Source of the DNA: JALOOE01 sp964423545
GTDB lineage: Bacteria > Chloroflexota > Anaerolineae > CG2-30-64-16
Length of the DNA: 9,941 nt
Reading direction: 5' to 3'
Assembly: GCA_964423545.1 (NCBI GenBank)
Contig: CAYRFV010000212.1
Span: forward strand, 1 to 9,941
Below the pieces are notes generated by a model. That model searched no databases. It was not told the origin of the DNA and worked only from the letters and a program-made list of their open reading frames with translations. The translations under genes and the position numbers were made by a program. Positions 1 to 6,536 of this stretch are shown here, piece by piece (positions within the stretch are counted from its first letter, which is position 1; each line of letters opens with the position of its first letter).

Positions 1-658
1 TCACGGTCGCCATACCGTCAGCATCCGCCAGTGAGCCGGCGCGAATCAGCGGTGGCGGCAGGGGCAGCCCCAGCGCCACCCAGGCTATCAGGGCCTGGAC
101 GCCTGTCTCTGCGCAGCTGCCGCCGGTGTCGATCACGCGATGCGCCTGGGCGATCATCTGTTTCACCGGCATCTGAGCGGCCATGCGCCGCCGCGCCTCC
201 GCTTCGGGCATGCCGCGGTCAGCCCGCAAGCGCGCGATCTGTTGCTGTGGCGAGCATCGCGTCACCCAGATTTCGTCGCACAACCGCCGGCTTAGCCCCG
301 CCTCGAGCAACTTGATCGCCTCGATGACCACTGCCGGCGCAGACGATGCGGCCACGCGCCGGGCTATCATCTCCGCAACTGCGGGATGGACGATTGCCTC
401 CAACCGTGCGAGCTGTGCTGCGTCGGCGAAGACGAGGCGCCCCAACGCGGCGCGGTCGATCAGCCCGTCCGCAGCCACGAGTTCGTGGCCGAATGCCGCG
501 ATGAGCGGCGCATATGCAGGCCCTCCCGGCGCCATACACTCGTGCGCTGTGCGATCGGCGTCGATGCCCTCTGCTCCCAACGACACGAGATCGGCCAGCA
601 CTGCGCTCTTGCCGCTGCCGATGCCGCCGGTCAGGCCGATGACGAACGGTTTTCGCAT
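1..658 (-). CDS. coaE: Dephospho-CoA kinase, 3' end beyond window; probable C-terminal GNAT fusion
   Basis: CoaE phosphorylates the ribose 3'-OH of dephospho-CoA with ATP, the last cytoplasmic step of coenzyme A synthesis. Translating the minus strand from the ATG at 658 gives 219 codons with no stop before the left edge. Visible motifs are the P-loop GGIGSGKS (residues 11-18), DAD (33-35), HP (91-92), KLLEAGL (116-122) and the basic lid and CoA-site region with R143, R156 and Q162. The P-loop sits at the usual distance from this ATG, and a GGGGGG Shine-Dalgarno-like run lies at 665-670. The kinase domain should end near residue 195. It continues through a proline-rich linker (LPLPPPL, 198-204) into IRAGSLADADGMATV (205-219), which resembles the first strand and helix of a GNAT acetyltransferase. 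The gene lies 74 bp downstream of the ABC-F gene on the same strand and is probably co-transcribed with it. The kinase call is firm; the fusion rests on about 15 residues. Confidence 0.93.
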   Translation of the reverse strand, partial: MRKPFVIGLTGGIGSGKSAVLADLVSLGAEGIDADRTAHECMAPGGPAYAPLIAAFGHELVAADGLIDRAALGRLVFADAAQLARLEAIVHPAVAEMIARRVAASSAPAVVIEAIKLLEAGLSRRLCDEIWVTRCSPQQQIARLRADRGMPEAEARRRMAAQMPVKQMIAQAHRVIDTGGSCAETGVQALIAWVALGLPLPPPLIRAGSLADADGMATV

Positions 659-664
659 CTTGCG

Positions 665-712
665 CCCCCCATTGGGTGCGGCTACAGTCGGGACTGCCGG
701 CTCGCAACCCAA
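665..712 (-). other. Intergenic stem-loop between the ABC-F gene and coaE, next to the coaE ribosome binding site
   Basis: The minus-strand transcript can fold with TTGGGT-(T)-GCG (703-712) pairing CGC-ACCCAA (672-680), nine pairs with one bulged base. An inner CAGT/ACTG hairpin sits at 685-696. The 3' arm ends directly beside the G-run at 665-670 that serves as the coaE Shine-Dalgarno. No U-tract follows, so it is not a standard intrinsic terminator. It could be a processing or stability element, or modulate coaE translation. The pairing is seen; the function is inferred. Confidence 0.4.
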
Positions 713-732
713 GGCGTTGATCCGTGAAGCTG

Positions 733-2634
733 TCACGCTGTCTCCGCCCATTCCGCCATCAGCCGGTGCATTTCGGCCTCGATCTGCTGGTAGGAGACTC
801 CCAGGCTCTGAATGCGCCGCACGTCCCCCGCCAGGCTGGCCGCCTCAAGCTGCATGCTGAGGGACGTAAGCTCGGCCTCCAGCGCCTGAATCTGCGCTTC
901 CAATGCGGCTGCCTGTTCGGCCAGCTTCTCGGCGGCCTTGCGCTGGCGCCGCTCCTCACGCACGCGCTCTCGATCGTAGTCGGGCGACTCGAGCTCAACC
1001 TTCACCTCGGCCTTGACCCCGTCCTCAGCCGCACGCAGCCGCAGGTAGTCCTCGTAGTCGCCTTTATAGACGCGCAGCTCATCTCCAGCCACCCGCCAGA
1101 CGTGCGTCGCAAGCGCCTGCACCAGATAGCGATCGTGACTGACCAGCAGAACGGTGCCGGGAAACCGGGCCAGGACGTTTTCCAGGATCTCTTGCGAGGC
1201 CAGATCGAGGTGGTTTGTCGGCTCATCGAGCAGCAGGAAGTTCGCGCCTTGCAGGGTCAGCCGCGCCAGAGCCACGCGGCTGCGCTGCCCGCCGCTCAAG
1301 GTGCGAATCTCCCGGAACACCTCATCGCCTGAAAAGAGGAACTGGCCCAGAAAGCTACGCGCCTGCGTCAGCGGCAAGTTCCTGATGTCCAGGACAGCGT
1401 CCAGCACTGTTTCGTCAGGGTCAAGCCCGGCCTGCGCCTGCGCCAAGTAACCCATCTGCACGCTGGCGCCGATCCGCACGCGGCCTGCGAGTGGCCTCAA
1501 GCCGCCCAGGATCGTCTTCAGCAGCGTCGTCTTCCCGGCGCCATTGGGACCGATCAGTGCCACGCGGTCGCCGCGGCGGATTTCGACATCCGGGCAGGCA
1601 AACAGTGGCCGGTCGTAGCCGACAACGAGATCTTTGGTCGCCAGCACCAAGTCGCCGGAGCGGATCGACGTGGTGAGTCCCAGCCGGATGTTCGGGTCAC
1701 TGTCCGGTCGCTCGACAGCCTCATTGCGCAGGAAGCGCTCCAACCGGGTGCGACGGCCCTGCGCCTCGCGCGTTCGTTGGCCAGCCAGATTACGCCGAAT
1801 GAACTCCTCGGTCTTCTCGATGAATTCCTGCTGCTCTTCCCACTCGCGGCGCTGCCGCTCGCGACGCATTTCACGCTGAAGATGATAGGCGCTGTAATTG
1901 CCGCGATACGCGCCCAACCGGCCGTAGTTGACCTCCCAGATTCGGGTTGCCACTCTGTCCAGGAAATAACGGTCGTGAGCGACGATGACCAGCGCGCCTT
2001 TCCAGTGCACCAATGCGTCCTCGAGCCACTCGACCGCCTCGAGGTCCAAATGGTTGGTCGGCTCATCGAGCAACAACAGGTCGGGCTCTTGGAGCAGCAG
2101 TTGTGCGAGCAACGCGCGCGTGCGCTCGCCGCCGCTGAGGTGCATGAGGGGCTTGCCGTGTTCGTCCTCATTGAAGCCAAGCCCGCCTAACACCTGGCGG
2201 ATGCGGATTTCATAGGCATAGCCACCCGCGACCTCGAAGGCAGTCTGCGCGTGACCGTACTCCTCGAGCAGCACGGCATAGCCACTATCATCGCGTCGGG
2301 CCGCTTCGGCCAGCCGGTGTTCCAGGTCGGTCAGCATCTCGCCTTGAGCCCGCAAAGCGGCAAAGACGGACAGCATCGCCTCGTGCAGCGTCATATCGTG
2401 AGCGGGCGGCGGGTCCTGGGGCAGGTAACCGACCGTCAACCCGCGCTTGCGGAAGATATCACCCGCCGTAGACGCGTCGATGCCGGCGAGGATCCGCAGC
2501 AGGGTGGTCTTCCCGGCGCCGTTGGGGCCGACCATGCCGATGCGGTCGCCTTCTTCGACACGCAGGTCGATATCACCGAAGACATCGAGCGCGCCATAGG
2601 CCTTAGCCAGGCCCGAAGCAACTAAGAGAGACAT
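733..2634 (-). CDS. ABC-F family ATP-binding protein (Uup/EttA-like), 633 aa
   Basis: This soluble twin-ATPase ABC protein lacks membrane segments. ABC-F proteins bind the ribosomal E site and act in translation (EttA/Uup type) or in antibiotic resistance by target protection. Domain 1 has Walker A GPNGAGKTT (36-44), signature LSGGE (166-170), Walker B LLLLDEP (186-192) and H220. The charged linker (about 240-310, many Arg/Glu) is the P-site tRNA-interaction region of the family. Domain 2 has Walker A (362-370), signature LSGGQ (446-450) and Walker B FLLLDEP (466-472). Both catalytic glutamates (191, 471) are present. A Glu/Ala/Arg-rich C-terminal coiled coil (about 560-633) resembles Uup. 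I start at the ATG at 2634 (MSLLVASGLAKAYG), which opens the ABC domain normally; an in-frame ATG at 2721 would add 29 unconserved residues and lies upstream of the promoter. A weak GGAG is at 2648-2651. A housekeeping role is more likely than resistance, but the sequence cannot decide. Confidence 0.93.
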   Translation of the reverse strand: MSLLVASGLAKAYGALDVFGDIDLRVEEGDRIGMVGPNGAGKTTLLRILAGIDASTAGDIFRKRGLTVGYLPQDPPPAHDMTLHEAMLSVFAALRAQGEMLTDLEHRLAEAARRDDSGYAVLLEEYGHAQTAFEVAGGYAYEIRIRQVLGGLGFNEDEHGKPLMHLSGGERTRALLAQLLLQEPDLLLLDEPTNHLDLEAVEWLEDALVHWKGALVIVAHDRYFLDRVATRIWEVNYGRLGAYRGNYSAYHLQREMRRERQRREWEEQQEFIEKTEEFIRRNLAGQRTREAQGRRTRLERFLRNEAVERPDSDPNIRLGLTTSIRSGDLVLATKDLVVGYDRPLFACPDVEIRRGDRVALIGPNGAGKTTLLKTILGGLRPLAGRVRIGASVQMGYLAQAQAGLDPDETVLDAVLDIRNLPLTQARSFLGQFLFSGDEVFREIRTLSGGQRSRVALARLTLQGANFLLLDEPTNHLDLASQEILENVLARFPGTVLLVSHDRYLVQALATHVWRVAGDELRVYKGDYEDYLRLRAAEDGVKAEVKVELESPDYDRERVREERRQRKAAEKLAEQAAALEAQIQALEAELTSLSMQLEAASLAGDVRRIQSLGVSYQQIEAEMHRLMAEWAETA

Positions 2635-2664
2635 CGCGACGAAGCTACTCCACAGGTGCTGGCT

Positions 2665-2673
2665 ATTATACCA
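2665..2673 (-). promoter_or_regulatory. Extended -10 promoter of the ABC-F gene
   Basis: The minus strand reads TGGTATAAT: a perfect TATAAT (2665-2670) preceded by TGG, the extended -10 arrangement. The best -35 candidates nearby (TTCGCC at 2690-2695) are poor, as is typical when an extended -10 is present. Transcription would start near 2658, about 24 nt upstream of the ATG at 2634. Confidence 0.65.
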
Positions 2674-2726
2674 TCGACGAAGGGCGAAAGGCGAATGAGA
2701 GAGAACAAAGCAGAAGCTCAACAGCT

Positions 2727-2801
2727 AACCGCTACGCGCTTCGCTGGCGGTTCGGGATTGGGAGAATCAGGCGCTGACCGGCGACCGGGACGGGCGTCGC
2801 C
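2727..2801. repeat. Two imperfectly spaced inverted repeats in the divergent intergenic region
   Basis: AACCGC (2727-2732) is complementary to GCGGTT (2747-2752), and GGCGAC (2780-2785) to GTCGCC (2796-2801). Both arms are exact, with loops of 14 and 10 nt. They lie between the two divergent promoters and could be hairpins or protein sites. Six-base inverted repeats are common in GC-rich DNA, so their significance comes only from their clustering with the third repeat at 2803-2817. Confidence 0.35.
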
Positions 2802-2802
2802 T

Positions 2803-2817
2803 GCAGGCTTTGCCTGC
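2803..2817. promoter_or_regulatory. Perfect inverted repeat overlapping a -35 element (possible operator)
   Basis: GCAGGC-TTT-GCCTGC is a perfect 6-bp inverted repeat with a 3-nt centre. Its right arm overlaps the -35 hexamer TTGCCT (2810-2815) of the promoter for the membrane-protein gene. A dimeric regulator bound here would block RNA polymerase. No regulator gene is present in the window, so the role as an operator is inference only. Confidence 0.35.
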
Positions 2818-2838
2818 CCTGTCGGTGTGCGGTACAAT
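2810..2838 (+). promoter_or_regulatory. Promoter of the membrane glycosyltransferase-like gene, giving a leaderless mRNA
   Basis: TTGCCT (2810-2815) is followed by 17 nt and TACAAT (2833-2838). The -10 ends 7 nt before the ATG at 2846, so the expected transcription start falls at or next to the initiation codon. No Shine-Dalgarno sequence could fit in such an mRNA. Leaderless genes with a TANNNT box just upstream of the start codon are known in several bacterial phyla. Confidence 0.6.
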
Positions 2839-2845
2839 CCCCGCC

Positions 2846-4243
2846 ATGTCTCGTGCCTCGTTTCGCCTGGTGTCGGCGCTGCGCGTCCTGGCGTTGGGGA
2901 TCATTGCCTCATTGCTCGCAGCGCCTCTGCTTCGCGAGGAGATTGCCTGGGGGCTTTGGCCCGCCACCTACCTGCCGCTGGCGTGGCGTTGGATTCTGGC
3001 GTTGGTGGCGGCCGGGCTGGCGCTCGTTGGCGACCGGCTGCCAATCGGCTGGCTGCGTCGCATCCGCTTCGGCTCGCCCTGGCTGCGGGTGGCGATTGCG
3101 CTCCTGACGACCCTGCCATTCTACATCTTTCGCATCCAACATCTACGTTGGGGCGACGCCTACATCCTGATTCACGCCATCCCGCACCCGGCGGCCCGTC
3201 TCACCTACACCTGGCAGGCGCCGCTCGATCTCTTTCTTCACGCAAGAGCCTGGGTGCTCGGCAAACAGTTGTTTGGCTGGCCCGATCCCATGCCGGCGTA
3301 CTGGCTCATCAGTGCGACGGCCGGAGCGGTCTTTGTCTGGGTGTTGCTGGGGCTGGCCCTTTGGCTGGGCCACGATCGCACAGAGCGGTTCCTGCTGGTT
3401 GGGCTGGTGGGCAGCCTTGGGCTGATGCAGTTGTTCTTTGGCTACATCGAGAATTACACGCTGATGACGGTCGGCGTGCTGATCACCATCTGGCTGGCGT
3501 TGCGCGCCCAGCGCGGCGAAATCGCATTGGTCTGGCCGGCGACCGCGCTGGCCCTGACACATGCGTTCCATCCATCCACCATCGTCCTGGCTCCAAGCCT
3601 GCTCTATCTTGCATGGCAGATTCGTCAGGGCCCAGCCACGGAACCCCGGGCCGAAAGTGAACGCCGCCCCGCACGTTGGGGCAGCCTGGCGCTCCAGATC
3701 GCCGGCCCCTATCTATTGGTCTTCATTGGTGTCGTGGCGTTCATGACTGCGGGAGGCCACGGCTTGGATGCGCTGGTTGGAACTGACGCGCCTGGCGGCG
3801 GTGACCGCACCTGGTTCGTGCCGCTATTCCAAACGAGCACACGCTGGGAACACTACACGATGTTTTCCTTCGGCCATCTGCTGGATATCGCCAACGAACA
3901 GGCGCTCATTGCGCCGGCACTCTGGCCGGGATTGCTGCTTTCTGGCGTGTTTGCCTGGCGCCGCATTCCCCATCGTGACGGCGCATTCCGCCTGCTGCTC
4001 ATGATGGCGCTGCTCTACCTGCTGCTGACGCTGGTCTGGAATCCCGACTATGGCGGCCAGCGCGACTGGGATCTGTTTGCCCCGGCTGCGGCGCCCGCCG
4101 CGATCCTCCTGGGGTACGTGCTCGCGCGCGTGCTGCCGGAACGCGATGCGCTGCGTGGCGCTGGTTGGGCGCTGATCGCGGCGCAGGCACTGCATACGAT
4201 GGCGTGGATATACCAGAATACGTTGCCGTGGGCAGCGTCTTGA
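2846..4243 (+). CDS. Polytopic membrane protein, GT-C glycosyltransferase-like, 465 aa
   Basis: The protein has about ten strongly hydrophobic segments, for example around residues 9-28, 45-62, 82-97, 152-174, 182-196, 205-219, 285-302, 383-398 and 412-430. It is almost certainly an inner-membrane protein. A GD pair (103-104) lies just after a membrane segment, in a loop rich in His and aromatic residues, as in GT-C enzymes where a loop Asp binds the lipid-phosphate sugar donor. Other conspicuous motifs are FFGYIEN (197-203), FSFGHLLDIANEQ (340-352) and NPDYGGQRDWDLFA (399-412). A transferase moving sugars from polyprenyl-phosphate donors to lipid, glycan or protein is the best guess; the substrate is unknown. 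The start at 2846 is preferred over an in-frame ATG at 2810 because it fits the promoter and removes a 12-residue tail that overlaps the -35 element. It lies 75 bp upstream of the UroD-like gene on the same strand. Confidence 0.75.
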   Translation: MSRASFRLVSALRVLALGIIASLLAAPLLREEIAWGLWPATYLPLAWRWILALVAAGLALVGDRLPIGWLRRIRFGSPWLRVAIALLTTLPFYIFRIQHLRWGDAYILIHAIPHPAARLTYTWQAPLDLFLHARAWVLGKQLFGWPDPMPAYWLISATAGAVFVWVLLGLALWLGHDRTERFLLVGLVGSLGLMQLFFGYIENYTLMTVGVLITIWLALRAQRGEIALVWPATALALTHAFHPSTIVLAPSLLYLAWQIRQGPATEPRAESERRPARWGSLALQIAGPYLLVFIGVVAFMTAGGHGLDALVGTDAPGGGDRTWFVPLFQTSTRWEHYTMFSFGHLLDIANEQALIAPALWPGLLLSGVFAWRRIPHRDGAFRLLLMMALLYLLLTLVWNPDYGGQRDWDLFAPAAAPAAILLGYVLARVLPERDALRGAGWALIAAQALHTMAWIYQNTLPWAAS

Positions 4244-4318
4244 CAGTGAATCGAGAAGCGCCGTGTCCACACCGCTCCCCGGTCGCCGCTCATGCCTCGT
4301 CGAAAGGCTGACCTCACG

Positions 4319-5278
4319 ATGAGCCTGACGCGCAAGGCCAATCTGATCCGTGCGCTGCACCATGCGAAGCCCGACCATGTGCCATGGGCTGGCGAGGGTT
4401 CACTCCGCCTGGTCGACTACGCCGGACGCAAGCCCCCGCGCTCCGGTGCAGACGATTGGGGCGTCACCTGGATGCCGCTGCCGCCATCCTACCGGGCGGG
4501 AACAGGTGAGCCGGCGGAATCGTTTCCGTCGGCGCATCCGGCGCGCACGGCCGGCGAGGCGTTGGCGCTCCGTTTTCCGGATCCGGCGACAGGGTTGTTC
4601 GAGGGACTCCTCGACCGCATCGATCGAGACGAGGCGCTCATTGTAGGCCAGCACGGCGCCGGGCCGCTGGATCGTTTCGTACAGCTCCTGGGCATGCCGG
4701 CGGCGCTGATGGCGTTGGGGGTGGAACCGGAGGCCAGTGGCAGCGTCATTAGTCGCATCGCCGACTACCATGTCGGGGTTGCGGCCGGCTATCTGGCTGT
4801 GGGCGTGGAAGCGGGCTGGTTGGCTGACGACTATGCAGGCGATCGCGGTCCGCTCATCAACCCGGCATTGTGGCGGCGGCTGATTCTTCCATCGCTCGCC
4901 AGGATCGTGGCGGTGTATCGGGAAGCGGCCGCGCCGGTCTTCTTTCACACCTGCGGCCGCGCCGAAGCGCTCATCCCGGATCTCGTAGAAGCCGGCGTCA
5001 CAGCATTCAACCTGCAGAGCGATCTCTGTGACCTGGCTGGCCTGAAGGCGCACTTCGGCCGTCGCATTGCGTTCTTCGGCGGTGTGCCGAGCGATCTGAT
5101 GCTGCGCGGCGGGCCCGATCAGGTGCGCGAGGCGGCGCGCCGCGCAATGGCATCCCTGGGGCGCGCGGGCGGGCTGATCCTGGCGCCGGATCAGCCGCTG
5201 GCTTTTCCGCCGGAGAACCTGGCTGCACTGGAGGAGACGGCGCAGCGTGAGGGACGATATCCATTGCGGGAAGCGTGA
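4319..5278 (+). CDS. Uroporphyrinogen decarboxylase/MtaA-like protein, 319 aa
   Basis: This belongs to the UroD-like superfamily, which includes heme-pathway uroporphyrinogen decarboxylase and the zinc methyltransferases MtaA/MtbA/CmuA that act on corrinoid proteins. The opening SLTRKANLIRALHHAKPDHVPW (residues 2-23) matches the family start. LADDYAGDRGPLINPALW (168-185) corresponds to the D-DxG region, and FHTCGRAEALIPDL (209-222) with FNLQSD (230-235) matches the MtaA-type HxCG segment. His210 and Cys212 could be zinc ligands. The distal segment LILAPDQPLAFPPENL lacks the Gly-Cys that supplies the third ligand in classical MtaA. It is therefore unlikely to be HemE or a standard Mta/Mtb methyltransferase; the substrate is unknown. 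The ATG at 4319 is chosen over 4292 because the family alignment begins there and AAAGG (4303-4307) lies upstream, though 11 nt away. No corrinoid protein gene is adjacent. Confidence 0.82.
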   Translation: MSLTRKANLIRALHHAKPDHVPWAGEGSLRLVDYAGRKPPRSGADDWGVTWMPLPPSYRAGTGEPAESFPSAHPARTAGEALALRFPDPATGLFEGLLDRIDRDEALIVGQHGAGPLDRFVQLLGMPAALMALGVEPEASGSVISRIADYHVGVAAGYLAVGVEAGWLADDYAGDRGPLINPALWRRLILPSLARIVAVYREAAAPVFFHTCGRAEALIPDLVEAGVTAFNLQSDLCDLAGLKAHFGRRIAFFGGVPSDLMLRGGPDQVREAARRAMASLGRAGGLILAPDQPLAFPPENLAALEETAQREGRYPLREA

Positions 5279-5393
5279 AACGCGGTCCGTAATGCAGAAC
5301 GGGTAAGATACGAGGGTGATGCGCAGCTGACCCATCGACGTTGGCTTTTCGGACATCTGTTTGCGCACTCATTGCACCGCGCGCATCACGGAG

Positions 5394-5410
5394 CTTTCGT
5401 CACGAAGGAG
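5394..5410 (+). promoter_or_regulatory. Hairpin covering the galT Shine-Dalgarno sequence
   Basis: CTTTCG (5394-5399) pairs with CGAAGG (5403-5408) across a 3-nt TCA loop, six pairs including one G-U. The galT Shine-Dalgarno AAGGAG (5405-5410, 6 nt before the ATG) loses AAGG to this stem. Folded, it would reduce ribosome access; opening it would permit translation. The pairing is visible; any regulatory use is inferred. In the remaining leader (5279-5393) I see no convincing promoter; TAAGAT at 5304-5309 has no acceptable -35. Confidence 0.4.
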
Positions 5411-5416
5411 CGGTTT

Positions 5417-6487
5417 ATGTCTAGTATTCGACGCGACCCGGTCATCGGGCGCTGGGTTATCATTGCCCCTGAACGGGCCGCCCGGCCCGATCCGAACCTG
5501 TGGCAGCAGATCGAGCGCCAGCCGGCTCCCTGCGTCTTTTGCTCCGGCCAAGAGGCGCTGGACCCCAACGAGATCAGCGCGATCCGATCGCCCGGCACTG
5601 TCGCAAACACGCCCGGCTGGCAGGTGCGCGTGCTGCCGAACAAATATCCCGTGCTGCGCATCGAAGGCAAGCTGTCGCGCGAAGGCGTGGGGATGTTCGA
5701 TGTGATGAGCGGCATCGGCGCGCACGAGGTCATTGTCGAGACTCCCGATCATGAGATCGAGCTGGCCGATCTGCCCGAAGCGCACATTGCCAACGTGGCC
5801 CGTATCTATCGAGAGCGCATGCGCGACCTGGGCGGTGATGACCGGTTCAAGTACGTGTTGATCTTCAAGAATCAGGGCTACCTGGCGGGCGCCAGCATCT
5901 CACACCCTCACTCGCAGCTCATTGCCACTCCCGTTACGCCCAAGCGCGTGAAGGAGGAGCTGTCCGGCGCAGCCAGGTATTACGACTTCAAGCGTCGCTG
6001 TGTGTTCTGCGACATCATCAAGCAAGAGACGCAGTTGACCCGAGAGCGCCTGGTCTTCGAGAACGAGACCTTTGCGGTCATCTCGCCCTTCGCGGCGCGG
6101 GCGCCGTTTGAAACGTGGATCGTCCCCAAGAATCATAGCTGCGACTTCACAACGATCCGCGAGTCAGAGTGCAACGGGTTGGCGCAGGCGCTGAAGTTCA
6201 TCTTGCTGCGCCTGCGCGCCACGCTGCATGATCCGCCGCTGAACTACCTGATTCACACGGCGCCGTTCCGCCGGCCGCGGCCCGGCTACTGGGCTACCAT
6301 CCAACACGATTATCATTGGCACCTGGAGGTGTTTCCGCGCATCACTCGGGTCGCTGGCTTCGAGGAGGGTTCCGGCTTCTACATCAATCCGGTGACACCC
6401 GAGGATGCAGCCGAGATTCTGCGGACCGTACCCGTGCCGGAGGCGGAGGATAGGAATCCGGCGACGGACGCCTCGAACCGCGCGTGA
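5417..6487 (+). CDS. galT: Galactose-1-phosphate uridylyltransferase, 356 aa
   Basis: GalT, a HIT-superfamily enzyme, swaps UMP between UDP-glucose and galactose-1-phosphate in the cytoplasmic Leloir pathway. Motifs seen are RRDPVIGRWVIIAP (5-18), zinc ligands C39 and C42 (CVFC), PNKYP (74-78), GAHEVIVETP (101-110), and the active site HPHSQ (163-167), where H165 corresponds to the uridylylated histidine. A second CVFC (195-198) opens the C-terminal half, and HWHLEVFPR follows near residue 305. Length is normal for the family. The ATG at 5417 is chosen over 5372 because AAGGAG sits 6 nt upstream and the conserved region begins at once. No galK, galE or galM is nearby. Related enzymes of this branch can use other sugar phosphates (for example ADP-glucose phosphorylase), so specificity is likely but not certain. 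It converges on the HAD gene, with 49 bp between the two stops. Confidence 0.92.
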   Translation: MSSIRRDPVIGRWVIIAPERAARPDPNLWQQIERQPAPCVFCSGQEALDPNEISAIRSPGTVANTPGWQVRVLPNKYPVLRIEGKLSREGVGMFDVMSGIGAHEVIVETPDHEIELADLPEAHIANVARIYRERMRDLGGDDRFKYVLIFKNQGYLAGASISHPHSQLIATPVTPKRVKEELSGAARYYDFKRRCVFCDIIKQETQLTRERLVFENETFAVISPFAARAPFETWIVPKNHSCDFTTIRESECNGLAQALKFILLRLRATLHDPPLNYLIHTAPFRRPRPGYWATIQHDYHWHLEVFPRITRVAGFEEGSGFYINPVTPEDAAEILRTVPVPEAEDRNPATDASNRA

Positions 6488-6501
6488 CAGACTGACCCAC
6501 A

Positions 6502-6517
6502 CCGCCGCTTGGGGCGG
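6502..6517. terminator. Weak hairpin between the convergent galT and HAD genes
   Basis: CCGCC (6502-6506) pairs with GGCGG (6513-6517) over a 6-nt loop in the 49-bp gap between two convergent stop codons. The position suits a bidirectional terminator, but the stem has only five pairs and there is no T-run on either side. It may be a poor or factor-assisted terminator, or chance. Confidence 0.25.
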
Positions 6518-6536
6518 AGTGATCATCCGTCTATCG

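Noticed and set aside
219..707. A minus-strand frame of 162 codons overlapping coaE
   Set aside because: It is out of frame with the real coaE, whose P-loop and other motifs lie in the neighbouring frame open to the left edge.
724..2215. Plus-strand open frames opposite the ABC-F gene
   Set aside because: They mirror the minus-strand coding sequence in a GC-rich genome, show no recognisable domain, and the minus strand encodes a full ABC-F protein.
4400..5368. A 322-codon minus-strand frame opposite the UroD-like gene
   Set aside because: The plus strand has clear family motifs; the antisense translation is low-complexity Arg/Gln/Ala-rich with no domain.
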